DNA of 64,000 nucleotides, taken from positions 71,970,283 through 72,034,282 of the forward strand of contig NC_135719.1 in assembly GCF_964656455.1 (NCBI RefSeq), given 5' to 3'. A program made the translations under genes and the position numbers. The DNA comes from Halichoerus grypus. Lineage: Eukaryota; Chordata; Mammalia; Carnivora; Phocidae. Positions 11,217 to 23,079 of this stretch are shown in pieces. Numbering within the stretch: position 1 is the stretch's first letter; the number at the start of each line of letters is the position of its first letter. Under the pieces are notes generated by a model. It had not been told where the DNA came from. It worked only from the letters and a program-made list of their open reading frames with translations, and searched no databases.

Positions 11217-11874
11217 TAATGACAGTTTTCATGAGGAAATTGATAACTAATATCAAAAGCAGGAAATCGATAGAGGTACACTGTGGTCCTGACAAGATTA
11301 TGTGTCAAACATGGCTCAGCTCTATGGGCCTATGTACTCCAGTCTCACAGCCAGTAAATCAGAGGGAAAAGTGAAAACAACTGTAAATCACATAGGGTGT
11401 GGTGATGGAAAGGGAGAACGGGGGGTCCTACCCCTGGTGAAAGCCCAAACTTATAATCGCCAAGGCTTACATCAGGCTTCCAGAAAGAAGGCAGGTCTTT
11501 ATTTCTAAGACCAAAATTACTCTAGAACTTTCCAACTAAAATTTAGATTTTCCCTGTGATAAAATCTGTATATTAACATTTGCATTTAGATTTCTCCTCA
11601 AGATGTTAAAATGAGCACATACATGATCTCCTTGGCTCTGAACAGAGTAGAATGATAAAAACTCATGTTTATCCACTCTGAGTCTGGAGCTGCCTTCATG
11701 TTTGTGACTATAGCTGTCCAAGAAACACTTGATTGGGACTCCGTTACTCCTGCAATGAGAGGGTAGCACTCATGATAAATTATAGTTTTCCTCATCATGT
11801 TGATCTATCTGCTCTCTCACCTACGTTACCCTGTTTCTCACTTTTAAAAAGAGAAAGAAAAACAAAAATTTGTT
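11217..11874. other. Mostly unique sequence
   Basis: The stretch tatcaaaagcaggaaatcga near 11253 resembles the L1 3'UTR at 9969 and may be a stray fragment of the same element. The rest is unrecognised. Confidence 0.4.
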
Positions 11875-11891
11875 TGTTTATCTTTATTTTT

Positions 11892-12073
11892 TTTTTTTTT
11901 TAATGTTTTATTTATTTATTCATGAGAGTCAGAGAGACAGAGAGGCAGAGGCAGAGAGAGAAGCAGGCTCCCTGCCTAGCAGGGAGCCCGATGCGGGACT
12001 CGATCCCAGGACCCTGAGATCATGACCTGAGCCGAAGGCAGACGCTTAACCATCTGAGCCACCCAGGTGCCCC
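11892..12073 (-). repeat. CAN-SINE, minus strand
   Basis: In reverse orientation: poly(T), atgttttatttatttattca, a purine-rich body, then ccgaaggcagacgcttaacc and gagccacccaggtgcccc. The 17-bp target-site duplication tgtttatctttattttt is perfect at 11875-11891 and 12074-12090. Confidence 0.95.
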
Positions 12074-12090
12074 TGTTTATCTTTATTTTT

Positions 12091-12594
12091 GATAAACACA
12101 GTCACATTAAAATGTAAAAGGATAAGATCTAATGATTTGGAAGGAACAGAAACCCCTATAGTGGGGAACAGAGGCTAAAGGCAATTGGCTCATAAGAAAC
12201 AGATACTACACACAAAGAGTGGAGGCTGAGCTTCAAAGATCATTTGATGAAGACTTTGCTTGTCCCACGAAAGGCAGAACATCTGAGCTAGGCTTCCCAG
12301 AATAAGTTGAGATCAGTGTTTACAGCTCATTAAGTCAGTGGACATGACAAATTCTACTAACTACTGCTCGATCCTGCTTGCCTGTGATTCTGGGATGGGG
12401 AATAGACATCTGGGTGAGAATCAGGCCCTGCTGCATCTAACCAGGGCCCTCAGTGTGGCACTACCAGTCGTGGCTGGGGATAAGGTAAATACATCTTGGC
12501 TTGGTGATGAACATCTGGAATGCCAGAGTAAGGTAACCAACCCTAAAACCACTAGACAGGCAGGGGAGTCCACCAGAAAAAACTCCAAAGCAAG
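12091..12594. other. Unique sequence
   Basis: I see nothing recognisable. It may include more of the L1 5' region that follows, but I cannot show it. Confidence 0.4.
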
Positions 12595-13370
12595 ATAAGC
12601 TTCCAAACAAAAATTACAAGATATACAACGAAAATGTCTGTCATGAGGATAGTTAGACCGAACAATCTATATAGACTCTACACATGAGGGAAGAGAGTTC
12701 TGTATAATCTATAGATTCCACACACAGGGAACTAAAAGTAATGGTGTGATATAAAAATATGTTAAAATAAGTACTTTGGAATCATCAAGTAAGTGGAGGA
12801 GGGAATGAGAACAAGAGTATTTATCAAGAACAGTAAGGTATTAAAAATATTAATCTAGAAACCTTAAAGATGGAAAGTGTACTCATTGAAATCAACATTG
12901 TAGCTGATAAGAAAAGCTATAAACTAGATATCTGGGCCAGGACTGGGATGAGGCAAGGGAGGAAGTGGGTGGGGAGTGAGGCAGCCCCCACCCACCCCCT
13001 GCACAATTTAAGGAGGCACTCACTGTCAGATGCAGACCTTGAACTTGTACAAGCCTGAGAGTAAGTGCCTCCTTAAATTGTGTGCCCTGGACACCATACT
13101 TGCCTCACCCTTGTCCCAGTTCTGGTAGACATGGCTGAAGAGCAAGTTAAGAGTTAGAAGATACAGCTGAAGGAATGGTCTGGAAGGCAGATAAAGGGAT
13201 TTACAGTATGAAAAGTTGAGAGACCTGGAGAAAAGCAGCCCCCCCACCCAAATATCTTAAGAATTCCAGAAAGAGAGACTAAGAAGAGCAAGGAAGAAAT
13301 ATTAAGAGAGATAACTTGAAAATTTTTCAAAATTGAAGATATTAATCTTTCAGTTAAAATAGTTTTGTCT
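12595..13370 (+). repeat. Old L1 5'/ORF1-region fragment, interrupted
   Basis: The A-rich, purine-rich text (aattacaagatatacaacga; gacatggctgaagagcaagt; gaagaaatattaagagagat; ttgaaaatttttcaaaattg) follows the L1M 5' to ORF1 coding region in sense, in the right order. It is split by a hAT-like element at 12932-13124, after which the L1-like sequence resumes. It carries many stops and cannot encode ORF1p. Confidence 0.55.
12932..13124. mobile_element. Palindromic hAT-like MITE nested in L1
   Basis: Outer arms are imperfect inverted repeats: caggactgggatgaggcaag on the left, and on the right the reverse complement of cagaactgggacaagggtga. Inner arms are perfect over 19 bp (13002-13020 and 13064-13082) around a 43-nt loop. 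The flanks ctagatat (12924-12931) and gtagacat (13125-13132) agree at 6 of 8 positions, which would suit an eroded 8-bp hAT duplication. It has no transposase. I do not recognise the exact family. Confidence 0.55.
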
Positions 13371-13383
13371 TTATGAGATTTTA

Positions 13384-13592
13384 TTTATTTATTTTTTATT
13401 TATTTTTAAAGATTTTATTTATTTGACAGAGAGAGACACAGCAAGAGCAGGAACACAAGCAGGGGGAGTGGGAGAGGGAGAAGCAGGCTTCCCGCAGAGC
13501 AGGGAGTCTGACGTGGGGCTCCAACCCAGGACCCTGGGATCATGACCTGAGCCAAAGGCAGATGTTTACCGACTGAGCCACGCAGGCACCCC
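13384..13592 (-). repeat. CAN-SINE, minus strand
   Basis: Reverse-orientation SINE with T/A-rich tail, cagagagagacacagcaaga body and the eroded head gagccacgcaggcacccc. The 11-bp duplication atgagatttta lies at 13373-13383 and 13598-13608; a few bases after the head blur the right junction. Confidence 0.92.
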
Positions 13593-13608
13593 TATAAATG
13601 AGATTTTA

Positions 13609-15454
13609 AACAGTGTCTTATTCATTGCTGAAAATGGGAAGGGCCCAAATTCCTGCTCGTCCCCTGAGCCGGGCCAGTGTAAAGGACTTGGGAGAAGTGT
13701 ATTGGATCTCAGGGCACTGGCACGTTAGAAAGGACTGTGGATGGCACAGAGGGATGATGTCCTCGCTTTTACGCGTGTGACTGGTAAACATTCCACAGGC
13801 AGTTTCCAGTATACACTTGCTTCTGAGCAGCAGGGGCTCAACAGGCACTCTGCTGTCTCGTCACTCCTTGAGGGACATGAAAGTCTTTGTTTGCAACCAG
13901 TAGTTTGGAGGTAAGCTGGATGCCTGTTTGCGAACCACTCCAACTACAGGTCTTCCTTCCTCGCTGCTGCGGATGAAATGTTTACAGCCCCCTGTGCCTC
14001 TGTTGTCATCCGCCTCCTCTGGCAAGGGAGAAACACTTGTCAGACTGCAACACTGACGGCAGAAATTGCTTGGTAGAAAGAGTATGGCTTTAGTCCTTCA
14101 AGCTCTTTGCTTTTCTTCACTCCTTATCACAACTAAATATGTAGTTAAGGCAGGAAGCCTGACCATTTTGGCCCAGCCAATGCACAATTAAAGAGATGGG
14201 TCATTGCTTATTTCTGGACTCACACTGCCCTCATGGCAATTTAGGTCTAGTAATGAGTGCAAAGTTTACTTCTCCTTTTCAACAGGTTCTTTACCACATG
14301 GGTGGTAAGGTAAACAGAGGCTCAAGTCATGAAGAACTTGAGGCAGGAGGAAATCCTTAGCATATAGAAGATGGAGAACTTTGAATAAATAATTTGAGTT
14401 AGCCTTGCAAGGCTCTTTGTTTATTTCAAGGTAATTAAAATGTTCTGGGTTTGGAGGAGAAATGATGCTTTGGGAATTACTCATTTGATGTTTTTAAATT
14501 AGGCTTTTGGCATCTCTTTCCAGGAGTGAGTAATTTCTTTTGTGGTGTCTGTGTGCAGATAACACAACAATCAAAATAACCCAGAGCTTTCGGTCGAAAA
14601 GTGCCTGGGAAGAACTGAAGAATGTCATATCGTAAATTGGGGCTCAGCGGATGCTAAGTCAGAAATTTTACATGGAAAACATAGAGTTGAGATCAGGACA
14701 CTGAAGGATTGGATCAACAGGTGTGTGTGTGTATTTGAGTGTGTGTGTGTATGTGTATCTGTTTGTGTGTGTATTTGCGTATCCGTTTACATGTTTACAA
14801 AGAGATAGATACAGAGAGACAGACTAAGAAGCAGAGACAAAGCAATGGGGAGACCAAAAGACTGAGAGACAGATAGAAACATAACTCTTGAGCGTTCAAT
14901 TACAAATCGGGAAACTGAACTAGGTGAGAGAAAAATTGCCTAGCCATCACGAAAGCACAAATAAAAAGAGTAGTCACCATGTACCAAGTGTAGATGTAAA
15001 ACCTTTACAAAGGCACAGCCCCTTTCTGAGCAGGAGGAACCGAGAAGTAAGTTTGGCTGTCGTTGTGTAATATGCTGGTGCAGGATTAAAGGGGAACACA
15101 CTGTAGGCTCAAGTGAGATCAGCTAACTTTCCAGGTAGATCCCAAGATCTTGCTGGTGTGGTCCAGGGTGCTTGGATGTGCAGGGTTTCGGTGAATATCA
15201 TCTCGATGCTGTCGTATGGTCCGAGGAGCCTCAAAATAGAGATAAAGATCTATTTAAATGTTTGTCTTCCTCACTCGTGCCATCTCAAATAGAAAATAGA
15301 TTGTATGCCCACGAAGGAATACATTTGTTTTGGACTCATTTAATACGGTAATAATATTTAAATTAGGATTGAGCTTTTTTACATTTTACAAATTGCTTTC
15401 ACTTCTAGCATCTGGTGGTTGCATCTTTAAGACAATTCTGTGTCGGGAAGATGT
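13609..15454. other. Unique sequence with a GT microsatellite
   Basis: The stretch 13620-14060 is somewhat less AT-rich and holds scattered CpGs, but not at CpG-island density. A GT tract (14719-14782) is followed by purine-rich sequence (14798-14880). No exon or repeat is otherwise recognised. Confidence 0.45.
14719..14782. repeat. Imperfect (GT)n microsatellite
   Basis: Runs of GT are broken by atttga, atgtatc and similar short interruptions. The next 80 bases on the same strand are rich in GA and nearly free of pyrimidine runs. Confidence 0.9.
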
Positions 15455-15560
15455 TATTGGTTCACAGGCAAAGAAGCTGAAGCACAGAGATGTTGAAATA
15501 CTTGCCCAAGGTTACAGAGCTGGGGAAATGGCCAAGCAGACCTTGGATTCAGGTTCATTA
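15455..15560 (-). repeat. MIR SINE fragment
   Basis: Reverse-orientation MIR core: aagaagctgaagcacagaga, then acttgcccaaggttacagag and gccttggattcaggtt-like text (the stretch given for 'gggattcgaacccaggt'). Confidence 0.7.
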
Positions 15561-16759
15561 TCCTTTCATCGTTCTATGTGTCTAATTGCCTGCCATATAA
15601 AATGCTATTAGGATTCTGCATTTGGTTTAATTTCCTATTACAACTATGTTAATAAAAGAATGCTAGAGTCCAGGCTGATAGAAAAATCCCATATCTAAAT
15701 TCTCTGCTTGAAGTAGGTGGAGACCCACAATAATTTTTTTTTTTTTTTTTGGTCACAACTTTTATAGAGGGCCAAGAGGTTTGGTGACCTTATGTGTTAA
15801 AAGTCATTGCTGCATTAATCATTTTGACATAATAGATTTTAGGAAGGCTTTTCTGAGTTCTATTTAATATAGTTTCTTACTAGTGTTGAGTGAATTGGTT
15901 TGACTTTCTGTCAAGCTCCTTCTAACCAGGAGCACTGTGACCAGTTCCCTAGCCAAACACAGAGCGGGAAGGCCGGGCTTGTCTTGTCTCTGGCTTGTTT
16001 CTGTGGTTGGAGGAAAATGGCTCAGAAAATCATGTGAGCAGAGCACACCACATGTTCCCACCTCAAGAAGGCTAGTTTGGGAATTAGAGCCTCATTCCAT
16101 TTGAAAGTTCCAGCTTCATAACCAGAAATTTTCCATTTGAGACTCAGATACAGATTTAGAAACAGGTTTTGAGGGTCAGAGGAAATTTAAGGGAGACAGT
16201 CCCTTTCAGCTTGGGCCTCCATGACATGTCATAAAGATGGAAATAGTAGATGAAAAGCTGAATAGGTGATTAAAGATAATGTTGACCTCTTGTTTGGCAT
16301 TGCAAATTAAATTTCCCGTATGTTTATCTCATGGGCGGCTGTTTCATATTGATGGATATTGATGATAAAGGAGATTGGATAAGTGTTTTACTCTTCCATT
16401 CAGGTGTATATTCTTGGATCAATGGCTCTCAAAGAAACAATCATGACTATTTGGACTTCTTGTAGATAAAGCTGTGGCAGAACCACCACTAACCCTGGCA
16501 TTCACGTCCCCCCAAACCGTTGTGCTCGCCACTGGATAGTTCTTAGAAGATGAAGTTTCAGAATGTGGCACATTCCATATATCTGAGGAATCTGAATCCG
16601 TATTCTAAAGAGGGCTGTGTGAATGTTAAGTCACCTTGGGCCCGTGTTACCAGAAAGCTAAATCAGAAGGCATAAATTCATGCTTTTCAATTCAGTATCA
16701 GTTGTGTATCTGGCTCTCTGGTAGGTGACTTGATATTTTATTATCTTATAGGTGTTTGG
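15561..16759. other. Unique sequence
   Basis: A T-run sits at about 15735-15752. I found no neighbouring retro-element that would explain it as a poly(A) tail in reverse. Otherwise nothing is recognised. Confidence 0.45.
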
Positions 16760-16870
16760 AATAGTGTTATGGCCTCCATTGCACAGACTGAGGACTGGAG
16801 GCTCAGAGATGTGCCCTTGGTGACAGCTTACAGGTGGCAGGATTCCTTCAGACACGAAGCCCTCACACTC
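16760..16870 (-). repeat. MIR SINE fragment
   Basis: ccattgcacagactgagga, ggaggctcagagatgtgccc and ggtggcaggattcc correspond to the reverse complement of the MIR core. It is short and diverged. Confidence 0.55.
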
Positions 16871-17839
16871 TCTGTTACAACCCCATGGGCACATAACTCA
16901 GGGGACTTCATGTGGTCTGAGGCCAAATGAACTCTAGGTCACTAGAGAACTTTTACTTCTTCCAACATCATTTTTCTAGAAGACCAGAGAAAAAGTATCC
17001 CTAGAACTCAAACATCATGGCATTGCTTTTCTAAAAAGGAGGCTTCTGATGCAAGGCCCAGAAGAGAGGTTTATAGGTCCTCACTCTTCTTCTCTGGGAG
17101 GAATTTAAATCATTACAAAGTCTGACCTAAAATGCTCCCCAAGGGATGCTTCTAGGGGAAAAATGGAATTGGTAGGTTATCTGACTGATTTATCCACGTA
17201 GAAAACTGAATTGAAAGGCATTTTACAGAGCTGTTTCAGGGTGTGGAAAGACTCAGTCTGTGATTTCGATGCCCAAAGAAGGAGAAAAAAGAGTCAACTA
17301 AGGGGGAAAAATAGTCTAAGAAACAAAAAATATAATCATAACTAATGCTGCTTAGCTCCACAGTGTATGCATGGTCATGATTGTGATGAAGCTCTACTGG
17401 GAAGATGGGTGGGAAGATGCGCACTGTGATGGGGGTAGGCACGCAACATCACCACTTTCATCCAAAGTCCCTGGACTCTGAGTGCAGGCTCTGGGTCACA
17501 TTTCACCCCCGAAGAGCAAACCCCTCAGTCTCTAGATGGCTCAAGTGAACTAGCCTTCTTTTGTTTTTTAATGTTTTTTAATACAATCCTCATAAAAGGA
17601 CCTATAATTTTCAGGCTATATTCTGAAACCAGAAAAATGCCTTTGATATAATTCCTCCACCTCTTCGATTTTAGAGAACTAACCAAGGAGATCTTACTGT
17701 AAGACTTTTTGTTTTGTTATAAAAGAATAATAGAACTTTAACTGTTGGCATGGATCGAAACTCAATTTTTTAGATCCAGTTTTCTAGATGAAAATTTGAA
17801 TCGTGAAGCAATGAGTCTTGAGTTACAGAACAGGTTGTC
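16871..17839. other. Unique sequence
   Basis: I see no recognisable gene or repeat. Confidence 0.45.
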
Positions 17840-17930
17840 TCTCTGTCGGCAGGTCACTTCCTCCCACGGGGTCTCAGATTCCTCATCTGGGGAATGAAGG
17901 AGTGGAACTAAAAAATCTTTACAGCTCCTT
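17840..17930 (+). repeat. MIR-like fragment
   Basis: ggtcacttcctcccacgggg, tctcagattcctcatctggg and gaatgaaggagtgg fit the MIR core ('cctcagtttcctcatctgtaaaatg') in sense. Weak. Confidence 0.5.
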
Positions 17931-19149
17931 CTGGCACCACAAGTTTTGATGGCAAAAATGGAGACCCCTGTGTTTCTGCAGGCCCAGTTCCCAGCCCATA
18001 CTACTGACGGGGTCTCTCGGGCCCCCGGGAATCCCTGCTTAGGTTCAGGGCTGGGCCTGCCTCTGTGGGAGAATGCTCCAGCCCCGGCCATTCCTAACCA
18101 GATGAAGACCAGGATTCCTCAGCAGGCCTCTGCGGGCAAGGGGACCCAAGAAGCTGGGCTGGGCTTATGCCACATATATGCATAGTGTTGTGGGAGGGAT
18201 GCTTCAGGCCCGACAGGCCGACTTCCAGCAGCACTTTTCTGGGGAAACAGTCTTTGTTGTTAACAGGCAAAGCAGGCTAATAGTATTCTTCCGTGTTCAC
18301 ACTCAGCCCTCCATCTGCACAAGTGAGTAATCTGACTTACAGAGAATGTGTTTACAGAAAACAGCCATGAAAAGAGTCTCTTGGAGCCAGAGTTAAACAC
18401 AAAATGGGAAAAGGCAAAACTTTTTAGAATTCCGTTGTCAAGTCAGGGTCCATCTGTTGCTGCTGGGAATGCATCCGCCTACCAAACCCTAAAGGCCTGC
18501 ATCCCATCCGCAGCTAGAAGCAGCGATGTGGTCGGTGGGTGTCTACACTCTGGTGCTGTACTGAGCCCAAGCCCTCTAGCTCTCATCAGCTGAGCTGCAT
18601 GGCTAATTTTAGGACTGCTTGCAAACTGCTCATCCAGAGGGGAGGGCTGGCTCCCTCTGGCGCCGTGACCTGAGACCGGGGACTCAGCAGTCCCTCTTGG
18701 GCAGCATTGCCTTGTCACTGTTGCTTGAGGGCTAGCGATCTGATTTGCAGGGTCATCCACCAGTGTTGGGAGAAGACAGGTGGGAGCCTAAGAGACGATG
18801 CGGGGGACACTCTGACCCACTGTTCTAGGACCAGCTGCCCTGCCTGAGGCCTCTGTTTAATATTCCTCTGTCTTCCCCATCCATCCTCATTTCCTTCCTC
18901 CTCCTCTCTGTGCTTCACCAAAAACTTACATAGGCTAGAATAGAAGCTTTATGAAAATACAACTATGTCTTCCACAGTCTTCTCTGAATCCTTAGTTCCT
19001 GCATGCTCTTTAGCATGTTGGCAGTTGGTCAATGAATGTCCATGGAATTAGTGGACATGTGAGATGTGTTTCCTTTACCAGAGTCTGAATTCTTTCACAG
19101 CACGTGACCTCTGCTTCCAGGGCCGGGGTGGGGGGCTCTGGCATGATTA
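17931..19149. other. Unique, moderately GC-rich sequence
   Basis: 18000-18200 and 18470-18860 are richer in G+C than most of the window and hold a few CpGs. They carry no CpG island, exon or repeat that I can support. Short open frames occur on both strands and look like chance. Confidence 0.45.
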
Positions 19150-19735
19150 TTTTTTTATTGTAAAACTAAAAAAGAAAAAAAAATTGTAAAATTTACCATA
19201 TTAAGTATTTTTTTGCACACTTAAAATCTATTTGTTTATTTAAGTTGAGATAAATTTGACATCACATTGCCTTTTTAGGTGTACAACATAATGATTTGAT
19301 ATACATACATATTACGAAATGATCATGACAATAAGTCTTGTGAATATCTACCATTTATACATAGTCATGAAATTTTTGCATGTGTGTTGAGAACTTTTAA
19401 GATCTACTCTCTTAGCTACTTTCAAATATATAATCCAGTATTGTTAACTATAGTCATCATACTGCACATTACATCCCAGGACTTATGTATCTTGTAATTG
19501 GAAGTTTATGCCTCTTCACCTATTTTGCCCACCGCCTACTCCATGCAGCTGGCAACTGCCAATCTGTTCTCTCTCTGAATTTGGTTTTCCTTAGATTTCA
19601 CGTGTAAGTGAGATTATATACATGTATTTGTCTTTCTCTCTCCATATTAACTATTTTTAAGTGTGCAGTGCAGTGGCATTAAATACATTTGCATTGTTGT
19701 GCAGTCATCACTAGACGTAGAATTTTCGTAGCCAG
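19150..19735 (-). repeat. L1M 3'UTR fragments (antisense)
   Basis: aggtgtacaacataatgatt, cacttaaaatctatttg, ttaagatctactctcttagc, ttgttaactatagtcatcat and gtgagattatatacatgtat are reverse-complement landmarks of old L1 3'UTRs. The outer parts (19150-19200 and 19645-19735, with cagtggcattaaatacattt and tgtgcagtcatcac) resemble a different L1 3'UTR subfamily, so this may be one element nested in another. Confidence 0.75.
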
Positions 19736-21007
19736 ATCTGGGTGTGGGAGATGCCAGGAGGAAAGGAAAATAAGGGTGCAAGGTCGAAGAGAGCTTTGGG
19801 GATTAAGGAAGAAATGAAGAAAGCAAAATATCAAGTCTACAGAAGTAGGTGGTACGGAAGAAAATCTAGATCTCTATGAAAGCGGCTTGAAGAGAGCTCA
19901 AAGAACACATGGGTTCCAGCAAGAACCAGAGGGGCAAACATGGTAGCAAGGAGCTTTCTGTGGCTGAGTTCATGGGTGGAGGTGTTGAGATGCTGAAGGA
20001 ATCGGGCAACCATGTCTCTCTATACCTAAGAACCTTCCACAGGGTTCGGCACACGAGAAGGCATATAATAAAAATTTTAAACGCAGTTGAACTTGTGGTT
20101 TATGGTAAGGGGATGGGATATTCAGGATGGGATGGACATTCAGCATGTGGCTACAGCCCCCTTGGGCTGTACGTAAAGGATGTTTAGAATGCTTGGTGGC
20201 CTCTACCTTCTGCTTTCACTCACCTCAAAAGATTTGTCTGTATTATCCCTAAAGGGCTGTTTCAGCCTTTTTGTTTTTCAGAAAGTAACAGTGCAGAGGA
20301 AGTTGAAAGGCCATTGAAGACAAGAAACCAGGTTTGCCAAATGCCCAATTTTTTAGCCACGGAGCACGTCAGCTGGCGGAAGCAGGAAGCACATGAATGC
20401 TTGTGTCCTTTCCCTAACCTCTGGCAAATCTGACAGTCTGTGAACCTCCTTGCCCTCTTCCCCTCAGCCATCCTGCTGGACTTGGGTGTTGCAGGAGCCC
20501 TGCTAAACGAAGGACCTCTTGGTAGCTTCTGACAGCTTTTACTTTCTGCCATGTGACTCCATTCACATCAGTGATGACTTGGACGCGCTTGCCAAAACCT
20601 GAGCACGGAAAGAGAATGTCCCTTCATGGGTCCTGGGAGCACAGAGGGGCCAGTGAATTCTCCTCGGGGGAGGTAGGGAGGGGGATGGCGATCATTCTTC
20701 CCCCACTCCCTCTCTTTGTTTGGAAAAACTGCCACAACCAGGTGCAGAGTCAAGGCCCTCCAAATGAGAGGGAAGGGGGCACATTTAGGCAATAGACACG
20801 GGAGAGAAGCATGTGAAGATGGGAATTAGTATGGGTGTCAGAAGGCTGGGAGGAAATGAGTCTGAGGAATGCAGAGGAACAGGTGGCAAGACAGGGAAAA
20901 ATAAGATGAAATAGACAAATTTGGGCCAAATGATGAGGGACTGTGAAAGCAAAGAGGAGCTATAGAGGTTTGATGCAAACAGTTATGGAGAGGCACTGAG
21001 TTTTTGA
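19736..21007. other. Unique sequence
   Basis: A splice-acceptor-like tract (gcctttttgtttttcag ending at 20281) is followed by a frame open for about 49 codons. The first possible donor (ggtttg at 20331) is weak and no homologous protein is recognised. 20620-20800 is purine-rich on the plus strand. I annotate no gene. Confidence 0.4.
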
Positions 21008-21135
21008 GAATCTATTAAACAAATATTCTTGGATGCTATTATACTTCAGACACTAAAGTAGGCTCTGGGGATACAGTGCGATACAGTGGTAGGTGAGCCT
21101 GCCCTGAAAGAGCTTACAATCTAGAGAGGGAGGCA
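21008..21135 (-). repeat. L2 LINE 3'-end fragment
   Basis: attaaacaaatattcttgga, ggctctggggatacagtgcg, cctgccctgaaagagcttac and aatctagagaggg are a clear reverse-complement match to the L2 3' end. Confidence 0.75.
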
Positions 21136-21591
21136 GTTCAGCAGCCCGCCATTATAATGCAGTAGCTACATGAAATGACAGGTTAAAAATTTATATAAAG
21201 AGATTAGAAAGAGTAAAACTCAGAGTCATGGAGGCCTGGTATGGAGCTCTTGCAATAAATGAATACGTAAGTTATGAATATCTTGAGTGCATGGTGGGGA
21301 AATAGGAAGGAATGGACAGAGAAAAAGTGTATTTCTAAGTAGAGCTAATATCCACGACATAGTTTGGCACTAGTTTGCATTCAATGTAATATTTGAACAA
21401 ATGCGTGAACTTTGTGATTCTGCATTTTTAAGAAGACGGCAGAAAAGCTGGCTGTCTGATTTTGAACTTGGGTGATAGAATGGAGATACCGGTGACAGAA
21501 CAAAGGAGTTGGGGAGAATGGAAGGAGGGGGGTGAGAGGACAGGAAGAGAAAGGAAGATGTTGCATTTGGCTTAAGACATGTTGAGTTTAA
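21136..21591. other. Unique sequence
   Basis: It may contain a little more diverged L2 at its start. A purine-rich stretch on the plus strand (21495-21560) is the only other structure. Confidence 0.4.
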
Positions 21592-21802
21592 GGGGCGCCT
21601 GGGTGGCTCAGATGGTTGGGCGTCTGCCTTGGGCTCAGGTCATGATCCCAGGGTCCTGGGATCCAGCCCTGCATCGGGCTCCCTGCTCAACAGGGGAGTC
21701 TGCTTCTCCCTCTCCCTCTGCCTCTCCCCCTGTTCATGCTCTCTTTCTCTATCTCTGTGTCTCGAATGAATAAATAAAAAAATAAATAAATATAAAAATA
21801 AA
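21592..21802 (+). repeat. CAN-SINE, full length
   Basis: Head ggggcgcctgggtggctcag at 21592, CT-rich body and an A/T tail of gaataaataaa repeats instead of clean poly(A). I could not find a convincing target-site duplication, so it may be older than its neighbours. An open frame over the head (21579-21773) is the usual chance frame of this SINE. Confidence 0.93.
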
Positions 21803-23079
21803 ATGACAGTAGGACATCCCATAGCAAATGTCTAGTTTGTTGTCAGAGAATAAAGCAAACAAAATAACAAACAAGCCTTGGGAAGAAGTACTGAAGAACG
21901 CATGTAAGAACAGGCTTGGAGATACTCACTTAGAGTAATTAGTAGAGTAATAATAATTGAGTACCTCAGATTGAATTCTCTGACAAAGAAAAATAAAACT
22001 ATAAAAAGGAGCAGAGAGTTAAGGATCATGACTTAGAAATTACTCACACTTTTCTCCTAATGACTGAGATCTGGGCTCAGTCTTGCGCTTGACTTCTAGG
22101 TCCCATGTGTCCAGGGGAGCTCTTCCCAGTTCTGCCTCTCCCCTCCATCTTTAATGGCCGCCTACTCTGCTGGGCTGCAGCTGTCAGCACAGGTCTACAT
22201 GCGAGCTGCTGAGCCTCAGCTAGCGTCTTCCAGCCTCTTCTTTCCAGCCACTGGACCCCTCCTAGGGTCACTGAGCTCCAGGTAGGATCCAAATTTAAAT
22301 CAGGTTGAAACTCGCCACAAATGGCCTCAGACCTTGCCTCTCCCGGAGACCTGTATTTCACTGCTACCTAGAGATTTCTGCTGTTTTTCTTTGCACATCA
22401 GACCAGGTGGCCTGGACCCAGAGATCTGATCTATCTGCCTTGGGGTACCCTGTCCCTTGCCCCATTGATGTTAACATTCCCAACTCTGAGCTGTCCTGCA
22501 TTTATCTTCTGCCTCTTTCCTCATTAGCCCCCAGTTAAAATGCTGGCATACCTCCATGGCGGGGGCAAAATGGGGAATGCATAATTCCTGCCATGACTTT
22601 CCTCTGGTCTTGGAGGGAACTGAGTCCCAGCCAGGATTCTGGGAGTCTGTCTGGATTAGCTTACCTCCGTTTGTTTTCCGTAGTCATCTCAGCAAGTTTT
22701 AAGGAGAACCCCCTTTCTATGATGTCCCCGCATATGCTGGAACTAGTGCAAGCCTTGGCAGAATTTTGTCCATCCCTTTCGACTATTTGTGACTATCGGA
22801 AAATTCGTGAATGCCTGTTGAAAATGAACGGGAAGCTTAACTATTCTAATTTGGAATCTAATCTGGAAGCTCAACCATTCTAAAAGAATCAGCATTCCAG
22901 AATGGAAACAAAGGGAATCATCATGGAAACTAAGAACTGTTACAATCTAGATTTTCTGTAAAAGAAGGTGTGATAGAATTTTTTTATTAGTTGTGAAATT
23001 TTCCAAATGTTCCAGTCATTAACAGTCTTTAAAGTCATCTGAAACTGTAATAGGAAGCCCCATTGGCCAACTTTATTTT
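21803..23079. other. Unique sequence
   Basis: At 22831-22885, ggaagcttaactattctaat recurs about 35 bp later as ggaagctcaaccattctaaa, an imperfect tandem copy. A minus-strand frame of 94 codons (22077-22361) and a plus frame of 96 (22593-22883) have no recognised homology. Confidence 0.4.

Noticed and set aside
20282..20331. Exon-like segment after a strong pyrimidine tract (gtttttcag)
   Set aside because: The donor is weak (ggtttg), only one frame is open, and no homology is recognised.
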